Source: Mucilaginibacter corticis | GTDB taxonomy: Bacteria > Bacteroidota > Bacteroidia > Sphingobacteriales > Sphingobacteriaceae | Assembly (NCBI RefSeq): GCF_007558865.1 | Contig: NZ_VLPK01000001.1 | Location: 1,364,001 to 1,428,000 of the forward strand | Reading direction: 5' to 3' | DNA: 64,000 nucleotides | Shown here: in pieces, positions 41,197 through 50,244 of the stretch | Numbering within the stretch: the stretch's first letter is position 1 | Layout: each line of letters starts with the position of its first letter | Notes under the pieces: generated by a model | Told to the model about the DNA's origin: nothing | The model's database searches: none | What the model saw: the letters and a program-made list of their open reading frames with translations, nothing else | Position numbers and translations under genes: made by a program

Positions 41197-44100
41197 TTAG
41201 AACTTAACGCTTAGGTTCAATCCATAGGTCCTGGTTGAAGGCACACCACCTAATTCAAGGCCGGCAGCATTAAAGCTGTAATCAGCTTCAGGATCTATAT
41301 TGTCTGTTTTTTTCGACAGGTAAAACAGATTACGCGCTACCAGACTTATTGATGCCGATTTTACAGCACCATGAAATAAGTTGTTAGGTAAAGCATAACC
41401 AAATGTTACCTGGCGCAGTTTAATGAAACTGGCATTTTGAACAAAGAGGCTTGAAACGTTATTTGCAAGGGTTGAGTAATATGTTGATGCCGTGTTACCT
41501 AAGGTTTCGCGGTTGTCAAGCGTAGCTTTATGTAAACCTAATACATAACCATAGTAATCAGTAGCAGAAAATATTTTACCGCCAAACTTGCCATCAATTA
41601 AGAATGACAGATTGAATTTGTCAAAGGTAAATGAGTTATTCCAACCGGCAACCCATTTGCCATAAGCAGAACCATATGCTTTCAGATCGCCTTGCAGCGG
41701 TATACCACTGGCGTCTTTCATAATGTTGCCGCTGGCATCACGCTTATAATCAAAAGCCATGATCTGGTCAATAGGAAGACCAATTAGATCTTGGGTAAAT
41801 GCATTGCCGCTGCGAGAGGTAGCAACTAATAATGAAGGTTGGCCTGCAGCTAATGAAACAACTTTGTTATTATTGATTGATCCGTTAAGGGAGGTTGTCC
41901 AGCTAAATTTCTCCGTTTTAACTGGTATACCTGTAATTAATGCTTCAACACCACGGTTTTGTAACCGGCCAATATTTAATACCGCACCACCATACCCAGA
42001 AGCAATTGATGCCGGCGCATTTACAATTTCGTCTTTTGAGTTTTTGTTATACCAGGTTACATCTAAGTTTAACCTATCAGCAAAAAAACGTAATTCTGTA
42101 CCAATTTCAAGCTCTGTAGCTAATGATGCTACTAAGGTGCTGTTTGGAATATTTATATTGTCAACAATACCTATTGGGCTTGAATTTACAGAACCATTAA
42201 AGTTGTAAGCTAACTGCGTTTGGTAAGGGCTTGTCGCCTGGCCTACCTGTGCAAAACCAACACGTAATTTGCCAAAGCTCAACCAATCATTTTTTACAAA
42301 TTCAGAGAAAACAAATGATCCGTTTACTGATGGATATAGCTTGTTTAACGGGTTTGTATTATTACCGGGTGTAGCCAATGATGAATACCAGTCGTTTCTG
42401 ACAGATCCTGTTATGTATAAATAGCTTTTATAATCAAACTCCAGTGTTCCGTATAATGATTCTACCTCCAAATCAGAAGGTGTATATTTTGCCGGATTAG
42501 GCTGTGCAATGTTTGATATAACGTAAACATTTGGCACAATGAATCCATTACCTGTCAGATCAAATAATTCTGATTTAGTGCGACGATAGCTTCCTCCAAT
42601 GTTAGGTATGATAGTTAAATCGCCCGCTTTGTAAGTTTTACCTAATAATATATCCGTATTTATATCAGAAAAATTATTGCTTTTTTCTTCTATTGAGCCT
42701 GCTGGGCGGTAAGCGGTACCTGTTGGCACAACACCTGTGTACCTGTCATTATAAGCATCTCTGCCTGCACGGCCTTGTATAAAGTATCCGTCATCGAAGC
42801 TGTAGCGTAAGCTAGCCGATGAGATTAGCCTTTCACGATTAGTATTATTGATAAATTTTTCGGCAGCAAACCATGGGTTGGTTGCAAATGTATTGCCTGA
42901 ATATCCATATTCAGAGCCATCAGCGTTTACAGCTTTCTTTAGCACATTAACATCAACACTGGTAGGTAACAGTGCTACGTTAAAGTTTGAGTTGCCCGGG
43001 CCATCATTAAGGAAAGGCCTGTTATGAGCTTGTTCTAAGATATAATTGTTTCTAACGTCAATTGTTAAATGTTTGGTGATATTATAATTAGCAGTTAAAT
43101 TAAATGTTTGCCTGTTTAACCCTGAATTTGGGGTGATAGCCCTGTTTGTTAAATCACTGGCTGAAAAACGGATAGAGCCCCCATCAAAGCTTTTGTTAAA
43201 AGCAATGGTATTGGTAGCTGTGCCACCGGTACGGTAAAAATTGTCGATATTATTTTTTTGTGCTATGTAAGGACGTGATACACCGTCAAACTGTATTACG
43301 TTTGAACCATCTAACTTAGCGCCCCAGCTTGACTGGCCTGATTGAAACGCGGTAAGCGCATCAGCCGGTTTAGTTCCATTTGCACCCTGGCCGTAAACGT
43401 ATTGCCAGTTAGTTGAGTTTACAACAGTTTCTGCAACATAATTTGAGTTAAACTCTATGCCATTACCTTTTCCGCTTTTTGTAGTGATCAATATAACACC
43501 TGCCTTACCACGATAGCCATATAGCGCAGATGCCGCCGCACCTTTTAGTACCGATATTGTTTCTATATCATCAGGGTTAAGGTTACCAATCGCATCACCA
43601 AGGTCAGGCTGGTTATCATATTGAGAGCCTATAGCGCTATTAGGGCTATTTTCCATTGGTACACCATTAACTACATATAATGGCTGCGTGGTTTGGGTTA
43701 AGCTGGAAACACCACGGATAATAACGTTTGACGAAGAACCCGGACCACCTGCAGTGGGTGTGACGTTCAAACCGGCCACTTTACCTTCTAATGAATTCAT
43801 TACGTTTGGTTCGCGGGCCTGGGTAAGCTCATCGCCCTTTACTTCCGTAACCGAATAACCTAATGCTTTACGTTCTTTTTTAATACCTAAAGCGGTTACT
43901 ACAACCTCACTTAGTTGTTTCGAGTCTTCATCAAGCAAGATACTCAATGCAGCCGGCGAAGCAATGGTAACCTCTTTTTTAAGATAGCCTATATAATTAA
44001 ATGTCAACACATCCCCAACATTGGCATCAATGTTAAACTGTCCGTTAACATCCGTTTGCGTGCCTGATTGGGTGCCCTTTAACATAACGCTGACACCCGG

Positions 44101-44547
44101 CAATGGCTGTCCGCTGGCATCTCTTACAACCCCGGTAATTTTTATGGTTGATTTTGCATCATCTGTCTTGGCAAGGCTTAACACAGGCATAGTGCTTTGG
44201 CTTTGTGCAACACCAATATAATTACCAACCAATTTAAACTGCAATTGGGTTTGTTGCTGTAATTGGGTTAATACTTCTGCAAGCGGTTGTTTGGTAATGT
44301 GCAGCGTTAAAGCCGGGATACTATTGATAATTTGAGCATCATAAACAAAAGTAACACTGGCCTGCTGTTCAATGCGTTTAAATACCTGTTTAACACTGGC
44401 TTTGTCCATGTTCAGGTTCATCTCTTGCGCGCGCGTGCCTTTTGCCGCAAATAACGCTGTACAACAAACCTGGATTCCAATTATAATTGTAGTAATGCGC
44501 ATGCATTTTCGAAGTATGGGCAATAATTTGCCGTAAAAATTCTTCAT
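41197..44547 (-). CDS. SusC/RagA-type TonB-dependent transporter with STN signalling domain
   Basis: A 1116-residue outer-membrane protein. After the signal sequence comes an STN domain (about 45-110: LNMDKASVKQVFKRIEQQASVTFVYDAQ, LTLHITKQPLAEVLTQL), which contacts the anti-sigma factor, then a carboxypeptidase-regulatory-like domain (ITGVVRDASGQPLPGVSVMLKGTQSGTQTDVNGQF), the plug (NVMNSLEGKVAGLNV, IRGVSSLTQ, ILVKGAAASALYG-like ISVLKGAAASALYG) and the barrel ending TYGLNLSVKF. It imports the glycan with the SusD partner. FecR and the ECF sigma gene upstream complete a trans-envelope signalling unit. Confidence 0.95.
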   Translation of the reverse strand: MKNFYGKLLPILRKCMRITTIIIGIQVCCTALFAAKGTRAQEMNLNMDKASVKQVFKRIEQQASVTFVYDAQIINSIPALTLHITKQPLAEVLTQLQQQTQLQFKLVGNYIGVAQSQSTMPVLSLAKTDDAKSTIKITGVVRDASGQPLPGVSVMLKGTQSGTQTDVNGQFNIDANVGDVLTFNYIGYLKKEVTIASPAALSILLDEDSKQLSEVVVTALGIKKERKALGYSVTEVKGDELTQAREPNVMNSLEGKVAGLNVTPTAGGPGSSSNVIIRGVSSLTQTTQPLYVVNGVPMENSPNSAIGSQYDNQPDLGDAIGNLNPDDIETISVLKGAAASALYGYRGKAGVILITTKSGKGNGIEFNSNYVAETVVNSTNWQYVYGQGANGTKPADALTAFQSGQSSWGAKLDGSNVIQFDGVSRPYIAQKNNIDNFYRTGGTATNTIAFNKSFDGGSIRFSASDLTNRAITPNSGLNRQTFNLTANYNITKHLTIDVRNNYILEQAHNRPFLNDGPGNSNFNVALLPTSVDVNVLKKAVNADGSEYGYSGNTFATNPWFAAEKFINNTNRERLISSASLRYSFDDGYFIQGRAGRDAYNDRYTGVVPTGTAYRPAGSIEEKSNNFSDINTDILLGKTYKAGDLTIIPNIGGSYRRTKSELFDLTGNGFIVPNVYVISNIAQPNPAKYTPSDLEVESLYGTLEFDYKSYLYITGSVRNDWYSSLATPGNNTNPLNKLYPSVNGSFVFSEFVKNDWLSFGKLRVGFAQVGQATSPYQTQLAYNFNGSVNSSPIGIVDNINIPNSTLVASLATELEIGTELRFFADRLNLDVTWYNKNSKDEIVNAPASIASGYGGAVLNIGRLQNRGVEALITGIPVKTEKFSWTTSLNGSINNNKVVSLAAGQPSLLVATSRSGNAFTQDLIGLPIDQIMAFDYKRDASGNIMKDASGIPLQGDLKAYGSAYGKWVAGWNNSFTFDKFNLSFLIDGKFGGKIFSATDYYGYVLGLHKATLDNRETLGNTASTYYSTLANNVSSLFVQNASFIKLRQVTFGYALPNNLFHGAVKSASISLVARNLFYLSKKTDNIDPEADYSFNAAGLELGGVPSTRTYGLNLSVKF

Positions 44548-44691
44548 ATTTGTAATGGTTTAAATACTGTTATTAAACTAAGCCGCTGCTGTTTATGGGT
44601 CTCAAGCATGTATCCAGCCGGCTAATCTCATTCCGGGGGCATCTAATGTTCCCGGTTTTTTCTTTTCGTAGCTACTACGATCAAGAACAGG

Positions 44692-45675
44692 TTATTTTAC
44701 TACTACTGTGCTGTCATTGGCCATTTTATAGTTAAAGTGTTTGGTAAAGCTTAGTATTTCCATAATGGTGTCCAGGCGTTGGTTACCCAACGTAATAGAA
44801 ATACGTTCATTCAGAAGGTCTTTATTGTCTACAGAAATTTTGGTATTATATTTTTTCTCGATAGCCTTAAATACATTGGCCAGGTTTTCCTGATCAAAAA
44901 CAAGCACATTTTTGCACCACAGGTTAACCACGCTTTCGCGCACAGGCTCTTTAACCAGGTATTTGGTTGCCGGGTTAATGATCACCTCTTCGCGTGCCAC
45001 CAACATGATGGCAGGCTTAGCCGGCTGGCTTGGTATGGTAATACCTACCTTACCTGTAACTACACTAACCTTAGTAGTTCCCTCGCGTTTGTAAGAGCGC
45101 ACATCGAATGATGTTCCAAGTACGGTAACGTTTAAGTTTTTTGTTTTTACCACAAACGGATGATCATCCATGTGTTTGATGTCAAAAAACGCGCGTCCTT
45201 CTGACAGTTCAACCTCGCGCACCTTAGCACTAAATGTTTTCGGATATTTAAATACAGACCCCGCGTTAAGCCAAACTTTTGAACCATCAGGCAATACCAC
45301 GCTGATCACTTTGTTTGCAGGCGCGCTTACAATGTGTTTCTCTGCCGTAATTTCTTTATGATCAGCAGGGCGTATTACAAAAAAGCCAATTATTAATATG
45401 GCAGCTACTGATGCCGCTTGCCATAGCAGGCGTTTTACATTAAAGCTGCGGCTTATAACTTTAGGTTCGGCTTTTTCAAGCATCATCCGTTTTTGCAGAT
45501 CGCGGAAAATACGTTGCTTAAGCTGCTGCTCGGTTTCGGTGGTGTTTGTGTCTACAGTTTCAACCCACCCGTTATTGGTTTCATCATACCATTGATGAAG
45601 CATTTGCTTCTCTTCAGTTGATGCTGTTCCGGCAAAATACTTTTGTGCCAGTCGTTTTAATTCATTTGTACTCAT
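44692..45675 (-). CDS. FecR-family anti-sigma factor
   Basis: A 327-residue single-pass inner-membrane protein. The cytoplasmic N-terminus (ELKRLAQKYFAGTASTEEKQMLHQWYDE) binds the sigma factor, one TM segment lies at about 84-101 (LLWQAASVAAILIIGFFVI), and the periplasmic FecR domain has NKVISVVLPDGSKVWLNAGSVFKYPKTFS and FDVRSYKREGTTKVSVVTGKV. A C-terminal STN-like DUF4974 part follows (RISITLGNQRLDTIMEILSF). It is placed between the ECF sigma gene (230 bp upstream) and susC (144 bp downstream). Confidence 0.94.
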   Translation of the reverse strand: MSTNELKRLAQKYFAGTASTEEKQMLHQWYDETNNGWVETVDTNTTETEQQLKQRIFRDLQKRMMLEKAEPKVISRSFNVKRLLWQAASVAAILIIGFFVIRPADHKEITAEKHIVSAPANKVISVVLPDGSKVWLNAGSVFKYPKTFSAKVREVELSEGRAFFDIKHMDDHPFVVKTKNLNVTVLGTSFDVRSYKREGTTKVSVVTGKVGITIPSQPAKPAIMLVAREEVIINPATKYLVKEPVRESVVNLWCKNVLVFDQENLANVFKAIEKKYNTKISVDNKDLLNERISITLGNQRLDTIMEILSFTKHFNYKMANDSTVVVK

Positions 45676-45905
45676 CTTGGACTTCTATAACCCTATTTAA
45701 TACTATAGAGTATATACAATACCAAATACCCTTGGTGTAAAATGATTTTTTTTGAAATTAAATCAACGCGGTTGCATGTTATGCCAAATTATGGGGAGGT
45801 TTAAGCTGATAATGGCGTCGTTGTGGGTATAAATAACATGTAAACATCGGCGATCCATATTTTCAAATGGATCACTTATCTACATTTTGCACGTATTAAT
45901 GGCTG

Positions 45906-46463
45906 TTAAAACAGAAAGTTGGCCACGTTACCCAGGTTGGCCCTGATAACCCGTAAAGCTTTGGTTAGATGGCCTTCGGCAGTTTTTTGTGAGATGTTTA
46001 GCTGCTCGGCAACGTCAGACAATGATTGATCCTGCAGTTTGTTGTATTGAAACACCAAGCGGCACTTTTCAGGGAGTTTGTTGGATAGTTCGGTGATTAT
46101 CTCAAGTAGCAGTTTATTATCGATATCGGTTTCGTCTATGGCTTCGGCAGTTATCATGCCGATGATGTTTTCCTGCTGTTTGGTTTTTTTATCTTTTGAT
46201 ATGTAGCGGTAAACCGAGTAACGCGTCATGGCTGCCATATAGCATTTAAGAGACTGGATATTGAGTTCCTCACGTTTTTTCCACAACATCAAAAAAACAT
46301 CCTGAACTATCTCTTCGGCGGCTTCGGTGTCCTTTAATAACCGGTGCGCCTGTATGTATAGTTTATCCCAATAACGGTTATAGATCTCTGTAAATGCCGG
46401 TTCATCCCCGGTCCGTAAAAGCCGGGTTAGATCGTCATCCTCAAGTAATTGAATATTACTCAC
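45906..46463 (-). CDS. ECF RNA polymerase sigma factor
   Basis: A 185-residue ECF sigma-70 factor of the Bacteroidota SusCD-linked type. Region 2: FTEIYNRYWDKLYIQAHRLLKDTEAAEEIVQDVFLMLWKKRE; region 4: LPEKCRLVFQYNKLQDQSLSDVAEQLNISQKTAEGHLTKALRVIRANL. It should transcribe the SusCD locus when FecR is triggered by glycan-bound SusC. Gene order sigma-fecR-susC-susD supports this directly. Confidence 0.95.
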   Translation of the reverse strand: MSNIQLLEDDDLTRLLRTGDEPAFTEIYNRYWDKLYIQAHRLLKDTEAAEEIVQDVFLMLWKKREELNIQSLKCYMAAMTRYSVYRYISKDKKTKQQENIIGMITAEAIDETDIDNKLLLEIITELSNKLPEKCRLVFQYNKLQDQSLSDVAEQLNISQKTAEGHLTKALRVIRANLGNVANFLF

Positions 46464-46657
46464 AAAGTTTTATTTTAAAACGAATATAACATAAAATTAA
46501 TGAATAAGCATTAGACACACATTAAATCTACACATTTGGTAGGCAAGTATAAATTAGCGTTTGTATATTTCGGTTTAAGAGATAACTTTATCTCCTGATC
46601 GCAGCTTTGGCGATTTTAAAGCGCTTAAATAGCATAAAGACCAGTTATATTATTGTT

Positions 46658-47470
46658 ATGAATTTTTCACTTGAGCAAAAACTGCACTACACGCTGCGCC
46701 TGGGTGTGGTTATGTGTTTTGTTGGCCATGGCGCTTTTGGCATTATTACCAAACCTATCTGGTGTAACTATTTTGCCGTATTTGGCATAGGCAAAACAAT
46801 GGCCTATAAACTTATGCCTATATTGGGTGGCTTTGATATTTTATTGGGTATTATCATGCTGATCTACCCGATAAGAGCAATTGCCTTGTGGCTGGTTATA
46901 TGGGGGATAGTAACCGCATCGTTGCGCCCGTTATCCGGCGAACCCTTTGCCGAACTGATAGAACGCGCGGGAAACTTCGGCGCACCGTTAGCCCTGATCC
47001 TCCTATCCGGTGGGATCAACAGCTTTCGTGATCTATTTAAACCAATGAAACCTACAGTTAAAATAGATGAACCAACTCTTGTAAACGTTATCACTTGTTT
47101 GCGCATAGTCGTTTTTTTACTACTCGCAGGCCACGGCTGGTTAAACCTGATCGGTAAGAAAGGATTGCTTACGCAGTATACGAATATAGGCTTTGCTAAC
47201 CCACTACAGGTTGCCCATATTGTTGGCATATTTGAAATAGCAGCAGCTTTTACTATCCTGATGCGTCCTTTAAGATCCATATTATTTATTGTGCTGGTTT
47301 GGAAAATTGCCAGTGAACTTTTTTACCCGCACTACATGGCATTTGAGTGGATAGAGCGCGGCGGTAGTTACTGCACATTATTAGCATTATGGTTTATCTC
47401 AGAAAAAGTGTCAATCAATACCTTATTCACTAATAACCGATTAAGGCTTCACTACACTGAAACTAATTAA
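46658..47470 (+). CDS. DoxX-like membrane protein with internal duplication
   Basis: A 270-residue membrane protein of about eight TM segments made of two related halves. Half one has RLGVVMCFVGHGAFGI, GGFDILLGIIMLIYPIRAIALWLVIWG and ELIERAGNFGAPLALILL; half two has RIVVFLLLAGHGWLNL, GIFEIAAAFTILMRPLRSILFIVLVWK and EWIERGGSYCTLLALW. Each half resembles a DoxX-type four-TM unit. The ATG at 46658 is preferred because it directly precedes the first half; a TTG 51 bp upstream is in frame. Function unknown. A strong terminator follows. Confidence 0.8.
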   Translation: MNFSLEQKLHYTLRLGVVMCFVGHGAFGIITKPIWCNYFAVFGIGKTMAYKLMPILGGFDILLGIIMLIYPIRAIALWLVIWGIVTASLRPLSGEPFAELIERAGNFGAPLALILLSGGINSFRDLFKPMKPTVKIDEPTLVNVITCLRIVVFLLLAGHGWLNLIGKKGLLTQYTNIGFANPLQVAHIVGIFEIAAAFTILMRPLRSILFIVLVWKIASELFYPHYMAFEWIERGGSYCTLLALWFISEKVSINTLFTNNRLRLHYTETN

Positions 47471-47493
47471 AGAGCTTTATTAAGCGATTGTAA

Positions 47494-47522
47494 AACCGCC
47501 TGCAGATGCAGGCGGTTTTTTT
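47494..47522 (+). terminator. Intrinsic terminator after the DoxX-like gene
   Basis: AACCGCCTGC pairs with GCAGGCGGTT around a 4-base loop and is followed by a run of seven T. Confidence 0.92.
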
Positions 47523-47759
47523 GTGCTGTTACAGTACTTTCAAGACATATTTCAGTCATCAAATCCGCATTGATGCGTACAAACACGCATCTTTCCTGCT
47601 AATTCTACGCTCAGCATTTCGGTACTTCTACACATCCAAATCAGGTAGAAGCCCTGCCTTTTAGCATGTCGTTATTGGTCAATTTTGAATCATCAGAAAG
47701 ACAAAACAAAACGCGCTTTCAACTAAACAAATTTTAAACAAAACTTAAAAATTAAGGAC

Positions 47760-48701
47760 ATGAAAAAATTAAACTACTTATTTATGCTGTTAGTAATTAT
47801 AGCAGTATTTGCATCATGCGGAAAAGATGGGGCCGTTGGGCCGCAGGGTTCAACCGGAGCAACAGGCGCACAGGGAGCCCAGGGAGCGGTTGGCCCTGCA
47901 GGACCTGCCGGGGCTAATGGCCAAAACGGAAGTGTGATCTACAGCGGCATTACAGCCCCGGCGGCGACAACCGGCGCAAAAGGCGATTATTACCTTAACT
48001 CAAGCAACGGTTTGCTTTATGGCCCTAAAACTGACGCGGGCTGGGGATCAGGATTCTCGCTTGTTGGACCCGCAGGCGCTACCGGAGCAACAGGTGCTAC
48101 TGGTGCAACGGGTGCTACCGGGGCAACTGGCGCAACGGGTGCAGCTGGCAACTCTGTTTTAAGCGGGGCAGGTGTACCGTCGGCAGCGTTAGGCAAAACA
48201 GGCGATTTTTACCTGGATAATACCAGCTATTTATTGTACGGACCAAAAACAGGTGCGGGCTGGGGACCGGCAACATCATTGCAAGGACCTGCAGGCACAG
48301 CCAATGTTCAATATTCAGGCTGGAACTATGCCACAAATTTTAGGGATACCACTGCTGATAACAGCGCATTACATGCTGCTGATCTGGCAGCGCCAAAACT
48401 TACACAAGCGATATTAGACAACGGGCAGGTGCAAGTATACTTTACTTTTGGTGGCGGTGTTTATGCATTACCGTATACAAGCTATGCGGGTAATAAATTA
48501 AATACTATATCGTACCTGCCTCGTTTAGGGCATTTCATTATCACCCGCTTTACTGCTGATAACTCAAATTCTGTTAACTTATCTACGCTTTTACAATACC
48601 GTTATATCATAATACCCGGCGGTGTAAAGGTTGCGGCCACCAACCATGTTGATCTGAACAATTATGAAGCCGTAAGAAAATATTACAGGATAAACGATTA
48701 A
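47760..48701 (+). CDS. Collagen-like repeat lipoprotein
   Basis: A 313-residue lipoprotein. The lipobox is FASC (Cys20), followed at once by Gly-X-Y triplets (GPQGSTGATGAQGAQG), a 45-residue module (SVIYSGITAPAATTGAKGDYYLNSS...YGPKTDAGWGSGF), a second Gly-X-Y run made mostly of GAT triplets (about 103-130), a second copy of the module (SVLSGAGVPSAALGKTGDFYLDNTSYLLYGPKTGAGWGP) and a C-terminal domain of about 120 residues. The layout suggests a surface stalk. The DNA of the GAT run is a 9-bp-like repeat, prone to length change. A terminator follows. No partner gene is evident. Confidence 0.88.
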   Translation: MKKLNYLFMLLVIIAVFASCGKDGAVGPQGSTGATGAQGAQGAVGPAGPAGANGQNGSVIYSGITAPAATTGAKGDYYLNSSNGLLYGPKTDAGWGSGFSLVGPAGATGATGATGATGATGATGATGAAGNSVLSGAGVPSAALGKTGDFYLDNTSYLLYGPKTGAGWGPATSLQGPAGTANVQYSGWNYATNFRDTTADNSALHAADLAAPKLTQAILDNGQVQVYFTFGGGVYALPYTSYAGNKLNTISYLPRLGHFIITRFTADNSNSVNLSTLLQYRYIIIPGGVKVAATNHVDLNNYEAVRKYYRIND

Positions 48702-49020
48702 GCAATCATCATAATACTAAAACAACCATCACAATTAATGAAGGGGTGTGGCCGGCGGCCACGCCTTTTTTGTTGTATAAGTATTTTATGATATCCATCT
48801 TGTTTTTCCTTGCAAAAAAGGGTTGTAAAATAATTGTATCTGTTTATAAATCAATACGTATAAGTACGCATATTTTAAAGTGTAATTTCGCTATTAATAA
48901 AATATTATTAACCTTTACTTTATGCTACAATAAACCACGCTATTGAAAGCGTGCTTATACCTATTACTAACTGTAAAATATCAACTTAAACAATAATTAA
49001 TAACTAAACCCTCCAAAATT
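48702..49020. other. Gene-free region with terminator and operon leader
   Basis: It contains the terminator of the collagen-like gene (48745-48772), then an AT-rich leader for the next operon with a small hairpin CACGCT/AGCGTG (48937-48954). No gene seen. Confidence 0.6.
48745..48772 (+). terminator. Intrinsic terminator after the collagen-like gene
   Basis: GGTGTGGCC (48745-48753) pairs with GGCCACGCC (48757-48765), with one G-T pair, and is followed by a T run. Confidence 0.88.
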
Positions 49021-49524
49021 ATGAAAACTTTAAAAACCTTAATTTTAACAGGCACTATGCTTGGTATTACCTTGATGTTCTCTCAATGCAGGCAACAGCC
49101 GCCTGTTGATGATGGCTCACAACAGCAAATACCTTATAACAAAGAGAAAGCACAGGTACACATCATTTCAATTAAAACAGCGGCGCAGTATGTATCAACC
49201 TATAAGGTTGGACGGCTTGGCTTAGACAGACAGGTAAGAGACACCGGTTATCTTACTAAAAGCTTTAACCTGCCAATAGCCGAACAATTTAACCGCGACG
49301 CGATTGCAGCCTTATTAAATCAACCCGGCGCGCAAGGCATACGCATTTATTTAGGCCAGGACAGCAAAAACGGGTTTGTAAACCTGGTATTGGTAGCCAC
49401 CGACGAAAAAGGCAAAGACATCACCGGCGATGACGGACAGGTTATGAAATTTACAAAAAATTCGGCACCGGCTATAGCGCTTGAGGCCGGCCAGCGTTGC
49501 CCAACTTTATGCAGCCCTAATTGA
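49021..49524 (+). CDS. Lipoprotein of unknown function heading a two-component operon
   Basis: A 167-residue predicted lipoprotein: signal peptide with lipobox MFSQC (Cys23), then a Gln/Pro-rich linker (RQQPPVDDGSQQQ) and a small domain (AQVHIISIKTAAQYVSTYKVGR, GIRIYLGQDSKNGFVNLVLVATDEKGKDI). The end has two cysteines (QRCPTLCSPN). I do not recognise the domain. The membrane protein gene follows after 14 bp, then a histidine kinase and response regulator, so the four are probably one operon and this may be the periplasmic or surface sensor part. Confidence 0.75.
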   Translation: MKTLKTLILTGTMLGITLMFSQCRQQPPVDDGSQQQIPYNKEKAQVHIISIKTAAQYVSTYKVGRLGLDRQVRDTGYLTKSFNLPIAEQFNRDAIAALLNQPGAQGIRIYLGQDSKNGFVNLVLVATDEKGKDITGDDGQVMKFTKNSAPAIALEAGQRCPTLCSPN

Positions 49525-49538
49525 TATAAATTCTGCAA

Positions 49539-50210
49539 ATGGATAATAATGTATTAAACTTTTTAATGAGTGGATCTATACTGATACCCATCATTATAGG
49601 TGCTGTACGCATTAAAAGATTAAACAAAGTATATTATCCATTTTTTATATTTTTATTATTAGGTCTCTTATCAGAATTGGTAAGTTTTATTCTTATAGAA
49701 AAGTTTAAGACAGGTAATGCAGCAGACGTAAAGGTTTATAGCCTGATAGAGTGCTGCATCATTTTATACCAGCTATACGTATGGAAAAGCTCCGCCAAAT
49801 ACCGCCGGCGCTTTATTTTCATAGCTGTGGCCTGTGTTGTTTTCTGGATGATAGAACATATTGTGTTTTTAAACATAAACACATGGACCCCGTACTTTAG
49901 GGTTTTTTATGCGTTTGTAATTGTACTGTTAAGTGTGAACCAGATCAACTCGATGATGTTTAACCACGATGAGCCATTATTTAAAAACCCCAGGTTTATT
50001 ATTTGCCTGGGGTTTATTATTTTTTTCCTCTATCAGATTCTTTACGAGGCAGCTTATTATATTGGATCAGGAGAATCAACCATAGCCGATAAAATTATTT
50101 TTGGGAACAGCTATAATAACTTTTTTACAAATGTGATGTATGCGGTTGCTATTTTTATTATTACTGCTAAGAAAGAAGACGTATATAATCAATACTTAAG
50201 CGAACAATAA
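49539..50210 (+). CDS. Integral membrane protein, about seven TM segments
   Basis: A 223-residue membrane protein with about seven hydrophobic segments (for example SGSILIPIIIGAVRI, FFIFLLLGLLSELVSFILI, FIFIAVACVVFWMIEHIVF, VFYAFVIVLLSVNQI, FIICLGFIIFFLYQILYEAAYYIG, NNFFTNVMYAVAIFIITAK). There is no enzyme motif. It lies between the lipoprotein gene (14 bp) and the histidine kinase (34 bp). The kinase has almost no sensor region, so this protein is a good candidate for its missing membrane sensor; that is inference. Confidence 0.8.
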   Translation: MDNNVLNFLMSGSILIPIIIGAVRIKRLNKVYYPFFIFLLLGLLSELVSFILIEKFKTGNAADVKVYSLIECCIILYQLYVWKSSAKYRRRFIFIAVACVVFWMIEHIVFLNINTWTPYFRVFYAFVIVLLSVNQINSMMFNHDEPLFKNPRFIICLGFIIFFLYQILYEAAYYIGSGESTIADKIIFGNSYNNFFTNVMYAVAIFIITAKKEDVYNQYLSEQ

Positions 50211-50244
50211 ATAGTGTATATCTACAATGGCATAATATTGCGGT

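Noticed and set aside
44631..44665. Terminator-like hairpin CCGGG/CCCGG with a T run on the plus strand
   Set aside because: No plus-strand gene lies upstream to be terminated, and the stem is only 5 bp, so it was not listed as a feature.
48746..48946. 66-codon frame after the collagen-like gene
   Set aside because: It begins within the terminator hairpin and its peptide is low-complexity hydrophobic sequence without start signals.
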